Origin: Denitromonas iodatirespirans
GTDB taxonomy: Bacteria; Pseudomonadota; Gammaproteobacteria; Burkholderiales; Rhodocyclaceae
Direction of reading: 5' to 3'
Length of the DNA stretch: 64,000 bases
Assembly (NCBI RefSeq): GCF_018524365.1
Contig: NZ_JAEKFT010000026.1
Coordinates: forward strand, 1-64,000
Positions 8,203-19,526 of the stretch are shown here, one piece after another (position 1 is the stretch's first letter; each line of letters starts with the position of its first letter). The notes below the pieces were generated by a model. The model saw nothing but the letters and a program-made list of their open reading frames with translations. It was not told where the DNA came from and searched no databases. The position numbers and the translations under genes were made by a program.

Positions 8203-9717
8203 TCAGAAACGCTCGATTTCCGGATGCGGCACCTGGCCGCCCTGTACATGCATGCGCCCGAACTCGGCGCAGCGGTTCATCGACGGGATCGCCTTGCCCG
8301 GGTTGAGCAGCCCCTTCGGATCGAAGGCCGCCTTCAGGCGGAAGAAGGTCTGCCGCTCGGGCACGCTGAACTGCCGGCACATCTGATTGATCTTCTCGAT
8401 CCCCACGCCATGCTCGCCGGTGATGGTGCCGCCCAGATCCACCGACAGGTCGAGGATCGCCGCACCGAATGCCTCGGCCCGCTCGAGCTCGCCGGGCACG
8501 TTGGCATCGAACAGGACCAGCGGATGCAGGTTGCCGTCGCCGGCATGGAAGACGTTGATGCAGCGCAGGCCGTAGGTGGATTCCATGCCCTGGATGGCGG
8601 TCAGCATCTCGCCCAGCCGCTTGCGCGGGATGGTGCCGTCCATGCAGTAGTAGTCGGCGGAGATGCGCCCGGCGGCCGGGAAGGCGGCCTTGCGCCCGGC
8701 CCAGAAGCGCAGGCGCTCGGCCTCGTCGCGCGAGACGCGGATCTCGGTGGCGCCATGCGTTTCGAGCACCGCGCGCACGCGGGCGATCTCCTCCTCGACC
8801 TCTTCGGGCGTGCCGTCCGACTCGCACAGAAGGATGGCCGCGGCATCGAGCGGATAACCGGCATGCACGAAGGCCTCGACCGCCTCGGTGGCCGGCTGGT
8901 CCATCATCTCCAGCCCGGCCGGGATGATGCCGGCGGCAATCACCGCCGCCACCGCGTCGCCGGCCTTGATCACATCGTCGAAAGCGGCCAGCACGCACTG
9001 CGCAAACAGTGGCTTGGGGGTGAGTTTGACGGTGATCTCGGTGACCACCGCCAGCATGCCCTCCGAGCCGTGCATCAGCGCCAGCAGGTCGTAGCCCGGC
9101 GCGTCCAGCGCATGGTTGCCGATCTCGACCACCTCGCCCGCGATGGTCACCCCGCGCACCCGCATCACGTTGTGCACCGTCAGGCCGTACTTGAGGCAAT
9201 GTACGCCGCCGGCGTTCTCGGCCACGTTGCCGCCGATCGAACAGGCGATCTGCGAGGACGGGTCGGGCGCGTAGTACAGCCCGTGCGCCGCCGCCTCTTC
9301 GGAGATGCGCAGGTTGCGCACACCGGGCTGCACCACCGCCGTGCGCGCCACCGGGTCGATGGCGACGATGCGGTTCATGCGCGCCAGCGACAGCAACACG
9401 CCGTGCGCATGCGGCAGGGCGCCGCCCGACAGGCCCGTGCCGGCACCGCGAGCCACCACCGGCACGCCGGCCGCATGGCAGATCTTGAGCACCGCGGCCA
9501 CCTCGGCCTCGGTGCCGGGCAGCGCCACCGCCAGCGGCACCTGCCGGTAGATGCTCAGGCCGTCGCATTCGTAGGGCCGCATGTCTTCGCTGTCGTAGAG
9601 CAGCGCAACGGGCGGCAGCACCGCGCGCAACTCGGCGATCAGGCGTGCCACATCCACCTGCGAGTAATCCACCTCGCGCAGGGCGTTTTCAGGTAACGAT
9701 GCCGTGTCCGCCGTCAT
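8203..9717 (-). CDS. glcD: Glycolate oxidase catalytic FAD subunit
   Basis: A 504-residue flavoprotein of the VAO/PCMH family. It has the FAD-binding domain with ARGAGTGLSGGALPH near residue 85 and SIGGNVAENAGG near 160. The C-terminal FAD-oxidase domain contains the CINVFHAGDGNLHP metal/substrate-site motif near 390 and GEHGVGIEK near 445. It oxidises glycolate (or a related 2-hydroxy acid) to the keto acid. The ATG at 9717 overlaps the glcC stop by 4 bp. A longer open frame extends upstream, but it reads through glcC in another frame and has no family similarity. Confidence 0.95.
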   Translation of the reverse strand: MTADTASLPENALREVDYSQVDVARLIAELRAVLPPVALLYDSEDMRPYECDGLSIYRQVPLAVALPGTEAEVAAVLKICHAAGVPVVARGAGTGLSGGALPHAHGVLLSLARMNRIVAIDPVARTAVVQPGVRNLRISEEAAAHGLYYAPDPSSQIACSIGGNVAENAGGVHCLKYGLTVHNVMRVRGVTIAGEVVEIGNHALDAPGYDLLALMHGSEGMLAVVTEITVKLTPKPLFAQCVLAAFDDVIKAGDAVAAVIAAGIIPAGLEMMDQPATEAVEAFVHAGYPLDAAAILLCESDGTPEEVEEEIARVRAVLETHGATEIRVSRDEAERLRFWAGRKAAFPAAGRISADYYCMDGTIPRKRLGEMLTAIQGMESTYGLRCINVFHAGDGNLHPLVLFDANVPGELERAEAFGAAILDLSVDLGGTITGEHGVGIEKINQMCRQFSVPERQTFFRLKAAFDPKGLLNPGKAIPSMNRCAEFGRMHVQGGQVPHPEIERF

Positions 9718-10475
9718 GGCAGAGCCTCCTCTTCCCAGGGCGCCTGCGGCGCCGGATCCCAATCCTTGGTGTCGATGCCGAGGCGCCGCGCGGCCTCGAC
9801 CATGTGTTGTCGCGCCGCCTCGCGCGCACCGGCCGCATCGCCGGCGGCGATCGCCTCGAACATGCGCTGATGCCCCGCCTGGGCAGCGGCGGCCCGCCCG
9901 GCCGCATGCCCCTGCGCGCTCCAGGTCGGCACACGCGAGTCGAAAAACTGATGGCCCATGAAGCGGATGAAGCGCTGCAGCGCCGGGTTGCCGGTCGCCG
10001 CCGCAATCGCCACATGGAAATCGTCGTCGGCCTGGGCGCCGTCGGCGCACGCCGCCACCGCCTGATCCATGCGCTGCAAGGCCTCGCGCATGCGCGCCAG
10101 ATCCGGCGCCGAGTGCCGCCGCGCGGCCAGCGCCGCAGCTGCCGTCTCGACGATGTAGCGCAGCTCGAAGACATGCACCATCGCCGCCGGATCGGCCGCA
10201 TCCACATCGTCCGCCAGGCGGAAGCTCGCCTGCCCGGGGCGCGCCTCGACAAAGGCGCCGGCGCCCTGGCGCGAGGCCACATAGCCCTCGGCCTTGAGGC
10301 GCGAGATGGCCTCACGCACCACCGCCCGCGACACGCCGAACTCGGCCGACAGCGTCTTCTCGGTCGGCAGCTTGACGCCGGGCGCCAGCACGCCGTCCGC
10401 GATCCATTGCTCGATGGTCTTGGAGACGGTCTCGCTCAACTGCGAGGGACGGGTCAGGCGGGCGATCTGGGGCAT
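9714..10475 (-). CDS. glcC: GntR/FadR-family regulator of glycolate use
   Basis: A 253-residue regulator. The N-terminal winged helix (about 10-75) has the GntR pattern LPTEKTLSAEFGVSRAVVREAI. The C-terminal all-helical FCD ligand domain contains the DDDFHVAIAAATGNP motif near 150, with the Asp and His that often bind metal and ligand. As the first gene of glcCDEF it most likely senses glycolate and controls its own operon. A perfect 11-bp palindrome of the FadR-subfamily operator type lies just upstream. The name glcC follows from context. Confidence 0.87.
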   Translation of the reverse strand: MPQIARLTRPSQLSETVSKTIEQWIADGVLAPGVKLPTEKTLSAEFGVSRAVVREAISRLKAEGYVASRQGAGAFVEARPGQASFRLADDVDAADPAAMVHVFELRYIVETAAAALAARRHSAPDLARMREALQRMDQAVAACADGAQADDDFHVAIAAATGNPALQRFIRFMGHQFFDSRVPTWSAQGHAAGRAAAAQAGHQRMFEAIAAGDAAGAREAARQHMVEAARRLGIDTKDWDPAPQAPWEEEALP

Positions 10476-10487
10476 GGATTGATCTGC

Positions 10488-10498
10488 TTGTCAGACAA
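10488..10498. promoter_or_regulatory. Putative GlcC (GntR/FadR-type) operator
   Basis: TTGTCAGACAA is a perfect palindrome and fits the TNGTNNNACNA operator consensus of the FadR subfamily. It ends 13 bp before the glcC start codon, where a bound regulator would block transcription of glcCDEF. A link to the divergent SulP gene is possible but less likely. Confidence 0.6.
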
Positions 10499-10660
10499 CT
10501 TTTGCCGAAGCATACGCCGCACACGCCCCGTTGACCAGCCCCGGAAAAACCCGTACGCCCGCCATCCTTGGGATTCGGACAAGGGCGCGCCAACAGGATT
10601 TGCTAACATGGTGCCGCATCGCCGGTCTGCCACCGGCTCCCTCCACAAGGCGCTGCCCCG

Positions 10661-12373
10661 ATGACCGAGCCGCCCCGTCGCCTCGAACGGCTGCTCCCCT
10701 TCCTGCGCTGGCGCAGTGCACTGAACCGCGAGGCACTGCGCGCCGACCTGCTGGCCGGGCTCAGCGTCGCCCTGGTGACCCTCCCCCAGGCCCTCGCCTA
10801 CGCCCAGCTGGCCGGCTTTCCGGCGCACTACGGCCTCTACGCCGCCATGCTGCCCGCGGTGATCGGCACCCTGTTCGGCAGCTGCGTGCAACTATCCACC
10901 GGCCCCGTGGCGCTCACCGGCATGCTCACCGCCGCCAGCGTGGCGCCGCTGGCGGCCATGGGCAGCGACGCCTACCTGGCCCTCGCCGTGACCCTCGGCC
11001 TGCTCGCCGGCCTGATGCAACTGGGCCTGGGCCTGCTGCGCCAGGGCTGGGTGCTCAACCTGCTGTCGCAGCCGGTGTTCACCGCCTTCATCAATGCAGC
11101 GGCGCTGCTCATCTGCTTCTCGCAACTGCCCGCCCTGCTCGGCGCCAGCGGCCCGCGCGCGCCGCAACTGGTCGACGAGGCCAACCGCATCGCCGAGGCC
11201 CTGATGGCGCCGCATCTGGCGACGCTGGCCATGGGGCTGGGCGCGCTGATCGCGCTGATCGCGCTGCGCCGCCTGGTGCCGCGCCTGCCGGGCGTGCTGG
11301 TGGTGGTGATGGCCTGCACGGCGCTGTCCGCCGCCACCGATTTCGAGGCCGGCGGCGGGGCCGTCGTCGGCGTGCTGCCGCCGCTGCGGCCAAGCCTGCA
11401 CCTGCCCCCTCTCCCCGAATGGCATCTGCTCACCGGCCTGCTGCCGGCGGCCTTCGTGCTGGCCATGGTGAGCTTTCTGGAGGCAGCCTCCAGCGCCAAG
11501 CTCATCTCGGAAAAAACCGGCGAGCCATGGAACGAAAACCAGGAGCTGATCGGCCAGGGGCTGGCCAAGCTGGCCGCCGCGGGCGCCGGCACCTTGCCGA
11601 CCAGCGCCTCGTTTTCGCGCTCGGCCCTCGCCCTGGCCAACGGCGCGCGCACCGGCATGGCGGCACTGATCAGTGCGGCGACGGTGGTGGTGGCCGCCTT
11701 CTCACTGGGCCAATGGCTCCACCATCTGCCGCTGGCAGTGCTCGCAGCCGTCATCCTCGATGCGGTCGGCCGTCTGTTCAAGCCGGCATCGCTGCTGCGG
11801 GTCTGGCGCATCGACCCGGACGACGGCCTCGCTGCCGGCGCCACGTTTGTCGCCACGTTGGCATTTGCGCCGAACATCCAGAACGGCATCCTGACCGGAC
11901 TGCTGCTGTCGCTGGCGCTGCTGATCTGGCGCAGCATGAAGCCGCGCATCGCCCTGCTCGGTCTGCATGAAGACGGCACGCATCGCGACCTGGAACGCTT
12001 CGGCTTGCCCCATCCGCACCCGCACCTGGTGGTGCTGCGTTTCGACGGCCCGCTGCATTTCGTCAACGCCGCGCGCTTTCGCGAAGCGGTCAACTGGGCG
12101 CGCACTGCGCAGCCGGATGTGCGCGTGGTGCTCATCTCCGCCGCGGGCATCAACGCCATCGACGCCACCGGCCTGGAAGCGGTGCGGCGGGAAGCGGCCA
12201 ATCTGGCCGCTCACGGCCAGCAGCTGGCCTTTTGCGGGCTGAAGAAACAGGTCATCGATGTGCTCGAACGCGACCGCCTGTGGGCCGACATCGCCCCTCA
12301 CGCCGTCTACCGCCACGAACGCCAGGCCATCGACGCGCTCGCGCCACTCGCCGACCCGCCAGAAAATCTTTGA
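10661..12373 (+). CDS. SulP-family anion transporter with STAS domain
   Basis: A 570-residue SLC26/SulP transporter. It begins with a cytoplasmic segment, then the signature region [20 protein letters not shown] (about residues 27-46) and roughly 12 hydrophobic helices to about residue 420. A C-terminal STAS domain follows (about 450-560), with the [17 protein letters not shown] motif. The family exchanges or symports sulfate, bicarbonate or dicarboxylates. The substrate cannot be read from sequence, and no sulfate-assimilation genes adjoin it. The nearby rplU gene is a separate housekeeping unit. Confidence 0.9.
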   Translation: MTEPPRRLERLLPFLRWRSALNREALRADLLAGLSVALVTLPQALAYAQLAGFPAHYGLYAAMLPAVIGTLFGSCVQLSTGPVALTGMLTAASVAPLAAMGSDAYLALAVTLGLLAGLMQLGLGLLRQGWVLNLLSQPVFTAFINAAALLICFSQLPALLGASGPRAPQLVDEANRIAEALMAPHLATLAMGLGALIALIALRRLVPRLPGVLVVVMACTALSAATDFEAGGGAVVGVLPPLRPSLHLPPLPEWHLLTGLLPAAFVLAMVSFLEAASSAKLISEKTGEPWNENQELIGQGLAKLAAAGAGTLPTSASFSRSALALANGARTGMAALISAATVVVAAFSLGQWLHHLPLAVLAAVILDAVGRLFKPASLLRVWRIDPDDGLAAGATFVATLAFAPNIQNGILTGLLLSLALLIWRSMKPRIALLGLHEDGTHRDLERFGLPHPHPHLVVLRFDGPLHFVNAARFREAVNWARTAQPDVRVVLISAAGINAIDATGLEAVRREAANLAAHGQQLAFCGLKKQVIDVLERDRLWADIAPHAVYRHERQAIDALAPLADPPENL

Positions 12374-12438
12374 CAAAACAACGGCTCGCTCATAAAATGC
12401 TGGGTTTTCGCGCAATTCCGATTAACTGGAGCTACACC

Positions 12439-12750
12439 ATGTATGCGGTCATAAAAACCGGGGGCAAGCAGTATCGCGTGTCTGCCGGCCAAAAGATCAA
12501 AGTAGAACAGATGCCGGCAGACGTGGGCTCGGAAATCACACTCGACCAGATTCTGATGGTCGGCGAAGGCGAGTCGGTGAAAATCGGCACGCCCGTGATT
12601 GAAGGTGCCACCGTGAAAGCCACCGTGCTTTCGCAAGGACGTCACGACAAGGTCAAGATTTTCAAGATGCGTCGTCGCAAGCATTACATCAAGCATCAAG
12701 GCCACCGTCAGAACTACACCGAACTTCGCATCGAGGCGATTTCGGCCTAA
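12439..12750 (+). CDS. rplU: 50S ribosomal protein L21
   Basis: A 103-residue protein beginning [18 protein letters not shown], the family's conserved start. It ends with the basic RNA-binding region [17 protein letters not shown] typical of L21. L21 binds 23S rRNA in the large subunit. The start is set by the family's N-terminus; a longer in-frame extension reaches back into the SulP gene and is not used. It lies 15 bp before rpmA, the usual arrangement. Confidence 0.98.
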   Translation: MYAVIKTGGKQYRVSAGQKIKVEQMPADVGSEITLDQILMVGEGESVKIGTPVIEGATVKATVLSQGRHDKVKIFKMRRRKHYIKHQGHRQNYTELRIEAISA

Positions 12751-12765
12751 TCAGGAGATTACGTC

Positions 12766-13029
12766 ATGGCACATAAAAAAGCCGGCGGCAGTTCCCGGAA
12801 CGGTCGCGACTCAGAATCGAAACGCCTGGGCGTCAAGCGCTATGGCGGCCAACTCATCCCGGCTGGCAACATCATCGTGCGCCAGCGCGGCACCGAGTAC
12901 CACGCTGGCGAGAACGTCGGCATGGGCAAGGACCACACCCTGTTCGCCCTCAAGGACGGCACGGTGCAGTTCTCGGTGAAAGGCCCCAAGAAGCGCCGCA
13001 CCGTCAGCATCGTTCCGGTTGCCGAGTAA
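12766..13029 (+). CDS. rpmA: 50S ribosomal protein L27
   Basis: An 87-residue protein with the L27 start [20 protein letters not shown], whose flexible end reaches the peptidyl transferase centre. The conserved block [19 protein letters not shown] follows at about residues 37-55. AGGAG precedes the ATG. It is co-transcribed with rplU, and a rho-independent terminator follows at 13059. Confidence 0.98.
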   Translation: MAHKKAGGSSRNGRDSESKRLGVKRYGGQLIPAGNIIVRQRGTEYHAGENVGMGKDHTLFALKDGTVQFSVKGPKKRRTVSIVPVAE

Positions 13030-13058
13030 TCTCTCGGCCGCCTGACAGGCAGTATCTG

Positions 13059-15359
<2,301 letters not shown>

Positions 15360-15364
15360 ACCGG

Positions 15365-16237
15365 CTAGTCTGACGGCAAGCCCAAGCGCGGGCGGATCAG
15401 CGCCACCAGCAGTCGCTGCAGCGGATTGGCGTTGCCGAACGGACGCCATGTCCGCATGTAGCGCTGGCGATAGGCGTCGAACTGGAAGGCGCGCGGCGCG
15501 CTGAGTCGCTCGCCCCGCCCCAGCACATCCTTCAACACCTCGACCCCCATGACCCCGGCGCACAGCTCGCAGGCCATGCCGGTGGACGGGCCGCGATGCT
15601 CGGCAAAATTGACGGCCGCAGGCTCGACCAGATAGGGCCGTTGAAGCATGGCCGGCGACAAACCCGCAATGAAGCGGGCGTACTGCTCCCCCTCCGAATG
15701 CCCCTCGAGCCGGAAATACGACTCGAAAGACATGCCGCCGGGCGAGAACCTCAGGAACGCCACCCCCATGCCCAAGGGTGCCGCCGTCAGGGCGGGAATG
15801 CCCTTGCGATAGCAGGCCTCGAACACCAGCCTTCTTGCCGGCAGGGCGAAGAAGTCGAGGGCGTCGACATACACGTCCACGCCCTCGAGAAAGGCATCGA
15901 TATTGCTCTCCGTCACCGGCTCGGCGAAATGCCGCAGATCCAGCTCCGGATTGATGCTCAGGGCCATCTCGGCCAGCACCGCCGCCTTCTCCCGCCCGAT
16001 GGTGGCCATATTGGCGCCCACCTGGCGATTGAAATTATGCAGTTCGAAGGTATCGAAATCGGCCAGCGAAAACCGGCCGATGCCCATGCGGCACAAGGTG
16101 AGCAAGTGCGCACCGCCCACCCCGCCCATGCCGGCGATGGCCACGCGCGCACCCTTCAGGCGCACCTGCTCGTCAGCCGTGACCCAGCCGATACTGCGCG
16201 AAAATGCGATCGAATAGTCAAACGCGGATCTGTCCAT
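15365..16237 (-). CDS. Orphan E1-like (ThiF/MoeB/HesA family) adenylyltransferase
   Basis: A protein of about 290 residues with the E1-like Rossmann fold: VAIAGMGGVGGAHLLTL near residue 31 binds ATP, LADFDTFELHNFNRQ follows, and GREKAAVLAEM near 80 continues the family pattern. The middle shows ALDFFALPARRLVFEAC. The paired CxxC zinc sites of MoeB/ThiF are not evident; only ACELCAGVMGVE is seen late in the protein. No ThiS/MoaD-like carrier or JAB protease lies nearby, so the acceptor is unknown. The start is unsure: ATG 16237 best fits the fold, with alternatives at 16285 (ATG) and 16303 (GTG). Confidence 0.8.
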   Translation of the reverse strand: MDRSAFDYSIAFSRSIGWVTADEQVRLKGARVAIAGMGGVGGAHLLTLCRMGIGRFSLADFDTFELHNFNRQVGANMATIGREKAAVLAEMALSINPELDLRHFAEPVTESNIDAFLEGVDVYVDALDFFALPARRLVFEACYRKGIPALTAAPLGMGVAFLRFSPGGMSFESYFRLEGHSEGEQYARFIAGLSPAMLQRPYLVEPAAVNFAEHRGPSTGMACELCAGVMGVEVLKDVLGRGERLSAPRAFQFDAYRQRYMRTWRPFGNANPLQRLLVALIRPRLGLPSD

Positions 16238-16360
16238 GTGCGACACACTCTTTGCCGGAGCCCCCAAAACCCTTGGATGACTCATGGTTATAGCATCCGA
16301 CACCTTAGCGCATCGCAGGCTGTGTCAGAAGAGCTTGTCTACCGCACGCTGCGGTGGACG

Positions 16361-16391
16361 AAAAAAACCCCCGACGAATCGGGGGTTTTTC
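16361..16391. terminator. Bidirectional rho-independent terminator
   Basis: CCCCCGA (16368-16374) and TCGGGGG (16379-16385) form a stem with a CGAA loop, flanked by seven A on the left and five T on the right. It ends the PEP-CTERM gene on the minus strand and can work in both directions. Confidence 0.9.
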
Positions 16392-16406
16392 GGTGCAGCT
16401 TGCGAA

Positions 16407-17186
16407 TTACTTGCGACGGCGCAGGCTGGCACCCAGACCGGCCATGGCCACACCCAGCAGGGCCAGGCTGCCCGGCTCGGGGATGAACACGGCGCTCACG
16501 TCACCGGTGACGGTCTGCGTACCGGACACGGCGAAGTTGTCGAAGTCGCCATCCACGTTGGTGCGCATGTGGAACGGGTTCGGATCGACGAAGTAGGCGC
16601 TACCCGCTGCCGTCAGCAGGAAGTCGTCGAACACCAGATCGAAGAAGCCACCCACACCGGTCAGCAGGAAGCCGTTAGCCGAGGTCAGGGTCGCGGTCGA
16701 AGCGATCAGGTAATCGTCCGCAGCGGCGTCGGTCACCGTCGGCAGAACCGTACCATCCGCGCCGAGGGTGAAGGTGGTGTCGTTCGACGGATCGATATAC
16801 AGCGAGAAGCTGCCGGAGGCACCCGTGAACGCGAAGCCCGGGCCGCTCGGAGCAACGTTGCCGGAAGAACTGAAGATGGCGTACATCTTATAGACGCCGG
16901 TACCCAGTTGGGTCGTGGCGGAGATGTCGGTCGTCCCATCGTTGCTCAGCACTTGGCCCATCGTGGCGTATGCCGTGGTCGAGAACCCACCCAAACCGTC
17001 GAAGGTGATCTTCTCGGCGTAGGCACCGTTCAGTTTGTCGGCGGTGAACATGTTTGCGCCGGCGCCCGGCACGCTGCCTTCATCGACGGTAAAGTCCAGG
17101 AAAGCGGCGCTTGCTTGGGTGCTGGCGAAACCCAGACTGGCGGCGAGTGCGGCTGCGGCCAGGGTCTTACTCATCAGCTTGGTCAT
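16407..17186 (-). CDS. PEP-CTERM sorting domain-containing secreted protein
   Basis: A 259-residue secreted protein. An N-terminal signal peptide (LAAAALAASLGFASTQASA) is followed by a Gly/Ser/Thr/Asp-rich body with few charged residues and no recognised catalytic domain. The C-terminus is a PEP-CTERM tag: the PEP motif (FIPEPGSL), a hydrophobic helix and a basic RRRK end. Exosortase recognises this tag, as known for the family, and such proteins take part in floc or extracellular matrix formation in Zoogloea. The ATG at 17186 has GAGGAG 6 nt upstream. A sigma-54-type promoter lies upstream. No exosortase is in this window. Confidence 0.92.
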   Translation of the reverse strand: MTKLMSKTLAAAALAASLGFASTQASAAFLDFTVDEGSVPGAGANMFTADKLNGAYAEKITFDGLGGFSTTAYATMGQVLSNDGTTDISATTQLGTGVYKMYAIFSSSGNVAPSGPGFAFTGASGSFSLYIDPSNDTTFTLGADGTVLPTVTDAAADDYLIASTATLTSANGFLLTGVGGFFDLVFDDFLLTAAGSAYFVDPNPFHMRTNVDGDFDNFAVSGTQTVTGDVSAVFIPEPGSLALLGVAMAGLGASLRRRK

Positions 17187-17242
17187 CAGAATCTCCTCAG
17201 GGATCAAAGCTCTGGGCTGACAATCAGCCTCAGCACCAATGG

Positions 17243-17258
17243 AGCATGCGCCGTGCCA
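17243..17258 (-). promoter_or_regulatory. Sigma-54 (-24/-12) promoter of the PEP-CTERM gene
   Basis: On the minus strand TGGCAC (17258-17253), five bases and ATGCT (17247-17243) match the RpoN consensus TGGCAC-N5-TTGCW with one mismatch at the first -12 base. The start site would fall near 17232, giving a leader of about 46 nt that carries a strong Shine-Dalgarno. RpoN control of PEP-CTERM genes through PrsK/PrsR is known in Zoogloea. Confidence 0.7.
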
Positions 17259-17548
17259 GAAACTCTTATGCATTGATTTTCATGGGATTTATCACCCACC
17301 CTCCGCCGCCGATCCGACCCACTGTAAAGTCTCCCGACACGCTTCCCGGCGGCGCGTTGCGCCCCGCCGGTCAAGCCCAGCTGCTCACGCTCGACCCGGC
17401 GGAAAGCCGCACCCCGCACGGGAAGGTGACAAGACTTCAGTCACCATGCATTCTGTCCGCTAACCTATAGGGCGCGGCGCCCGCACCGGGCGCTACCGCA
17501 GTGATTTCACGCATCGACCCGCCGAGTACACGCATCAGGAGACTGACC
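17259..17548. other. Divergent intergenic region
   Basis: With the leader of the PEP-CTERM gene, about 360 bp lie between two divergent genes. An inverted repeat GTGAC/GTCAC is seen at about 17427-17443. A weak -10-like TAACCTATAGGG lies near 17461 and could serve the methyltransferase operon. No open frame here has coding features. Confidence 0.4.
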
Positions 17549-18259
17549 ATGGTGACCTCTCAATCCCCAGCGAAAAAGAAGTCCCGCGAGGAGATCGCGG
17601 CCGCCTATGTGTCGGAGCCCTGGTGGTACGACGTGCGCGGCTTCTTCATCCTGACCTTCGCTTACAACAGCACCCTCACCAGCCAACTGCGCTTTTTCGG
17701 CCCGAACTTCGGCCCGGATCACCTCGAAGTGGCTTGCGGCACGGGCACGCTGCTGGACCTGATCCTCAAATGGCGCGCATTCAAGCGCCTGCCTGCCGTC
17801 AAGATCACCGGCATCGACTATGCCGAGTCCATGCTGGCCGGTGCGATTCGCCGCTTCGACAAGCGGCCCGACATGGAATTCGAGCATGCCGACGCGGCCG
17901 AGATGCCGTTTGAAGACAATCGCTTCGACACCGCCAACATCGCCAACTCCATCCACTGCCTGCCCGATGTCGACGGTGCCTTGCGCGACATTGTCCGCGT
18001 GCTCAAGCCGGGCGGCACCTTCGCCGCCAACGTCCTGCTGTATCCGCGGGGGATCCAGCCCTTCCGCACGATCGCCCAGCGCATCAACGACTGGGGCATC
18101 CGCAAGGGCATTCTGTATACGCCCTACGAGCAATCGGACATTCGCGCGCGCATCGTCGCCGCGGGCTTCGAGATCGTTGAGGATTCGGTCTCGGGCAATT
18201 GCTACAACGTCCTGGCGCGCAAGCCTGAAACCGCCGCCCAGGCGACAGAGGCGGTCTGA
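17549..18259 (+). CDS. Class I SAM-dependent methyltransferase
   Basis: A 236-residue methyltransferase. Motif I is LEVACGTGTLLDLI near residue 61, followed by an acidic GIDYAESML (motif II) near 91 and the post-motif DAAEMPFEDNRFDTA near 116. LKPGGTFAANVLL (near 153) is typical of UbiE/MenG-like lipid or small-molecule enzymes. The ATG at 17549 has AGGAG 7 nt upstream; an earlier GTG lacks this. It is the first gene of a tightly spaced operon with two permeases and an exosortase-associated acyltransferase, so a role in envelope lipid or matrix precursor modification is plausible but unproven. Confidence 0.87.
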   Translation: MVTSQSPAKKKSREEIAAAYVSEPWWYDVRGFFILTFAYNSTLTSQLRFFGPNFGPDHLEVACGTGTLLDLILKWRAFKRLPAVKITGIDYAESMLAGAIRRFDKRPDMEFEHADAAEMPFEDNRFDTANIANSIHCLPDVDGALRDIVRVLKPGGTFAANVLLYPRGIQPFRTIAQRINDWGIRKGILYTPYEQSDIRARIVAAGFEIVEDSVSGNCYNVLARKPETAAQATEAV

Positions 18260-18265
18260 CACGGC

Positions 18266-19519
18266 ATGACGGAGCATCGCGTGAGCCCCTGGGTCCAGGC
18301 CTTCGCCACGACGGCGAGCACTGCCGGCAAGAGCGTCTTCCGGCAAACCCGCCGCACGCTGATGGCCTTGCTGGCCGTCGCCTTCGGCGTCATCTCGCTG
18401 ATCCTGGCCGGTGGCTTCATCGACTGGAACCTGCGCTTCGGGCGCGAAGCCACCATCCACTCGCAGCTCGGACACATTCGCATCCATCTGCCCGGCTATC
18501 TCGACGAAGGCCACGCCCGGCCGCACGATTTCCTGTTCTCGCCCGCCGGCGGCCAGCTGCCGGCCGCCCTGCGCGCCGAGCACATCGTCGCCGTCGCACC
18601 GCGGCTGTCCTTCAACGGCCTGGCCAGCATCGGCGAGCAGACGCTCTCGTTCATCGGCGAGGGGGTCGATCCGGCGGCTGAGGCAACGCTGAGCCGCTCG
18701 ATCCGTATCGAGGCGGGGCGCGCCCTGTCGGGAGACGACGACGCGGCGGTGATGCTGGGCAAGGGCCTGGCGGCCAATCTCGGCGCCCGCCCGGGTGACC
18801 GCATCGTGCTGATGAGCAGTACCCGGCGCGGCGGCGTGTCTGCCGTCGAGGTGGACGTTGTCGGAATTTTTTCCAGCATCACCAAGGCCTACGACGACGC
18901 CGCGCTGCGCGTGCCGCTGAGCACCGCGCAACGCCTCGCCCAGGCCAGCGGCGTGCATGCCCTGGCCGTCGTGCTCGACGAGACCGCCGCCACCGACGCC
19001 GAACTCGGCCGGCTGCGTCAGGCCCTCGGCACACAGTTCGAGACCGTGCCCTGGTACGACCTGGCCGACTTCTATCGCAAGACCGCGGCGCTGTTCTCCA
19101 AGCAAGTGGCGATGGTGCATCTGATCATCGCCGCGATCATCGTGCTGAGCATCTCCAACTCCATGATGATGGCGGTGCTCGAGCGCACCCGGGAGATCGG
19201 CACCGCCATGGCGCTGGGGGTGCCCCGCGGCCGCATCCTGCTGAACTTCCTGATCGAAGGCCTGCTGGTCGGGCTGGTCGGCGCCGTGGCCGGGGTGGTC
19301 ATCGGCGGTGCACTGGCGATGGCCATCTCGGCCGTGGGCATCCCCATGCCACCCGGCCCCGGCATGGCCTTCAGCTTCCGCGCCGGCATCCTCGTCACGC
19401 CCGGCGCCGCCCTGCAGGCGGTGGCACTGGCCCTGGGCACGACCTTCCTCGCCAGCCTCTACCCGGCTTACCGCGCCTCGCGCATGACCATCGTCGACGC
19501 ACTGCGCACCGGGACCTGA
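18266..19519 (+). CDS. FtsX/LolCE-type ABC transporter permease (first)
   Basis: A 417-residue membrane protein with the MacB/LolC layout: one N-terminal helix (about 30-50), a large periplasmic domain (about 55-270), and three C-terminal helices. The C-terminal part carries the FtsX-family pattern ISNSMMMAVLERTREIGTAMALG and ends YPAYRASRMTIVDALR. It starts 6 bp after the methyltransferase gene. It is a paralogue of the next gene: both share IHSQLGHI, a GY(L/F)DEG box and the end pattern. Such permeases normally need a LolD-like ATPase, and none is encoded in this operon. Confidence 0.9.
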   Translation: MTEHRVSPWVQAFATTASTAGKSVFRQTRRTLMALLAVAFGVISLILAGGFIDWNLRFGREATIHSQLGHIRIHLPGYLDEGHARPHDFLFSPAGGQLPAALRAEHIVAVAPRLSFNGLASIGEQTLSFIGEGVDPAAEATLSRSIRIEAGRALSGDDDAAVMLGKGLAANLGARPGDRIVLMSSTRRGGVSAVEVDVVGIFSSITKAYDDAALRVPLSTAQRLAQASGVHALAVVLDETAATDAELGRLRQALGTQFETVPWYDLADFYRKTAALFSKQVAMVHLIIAAIIVLSISNSMMMAVLERTREIGTAMALGVPRGRILLNFLIEGLLVGLVGAVAGVVIGGALAMAISAVGIPMPPGPGMAFSFRAGILVTPGAALQAVALALGTTFLASLYPAYRASRMTIVDALRTGT

Positions 19520-19526
19520 ACCGACC

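Noticed and set aside
5904-8306. Plus-strand open frame of 800 codons opposite glcF and glcE
   Set aside because: Antisense shadow of high-GC coding sequence with no motifs; the minus-strand genes are firmly identified.
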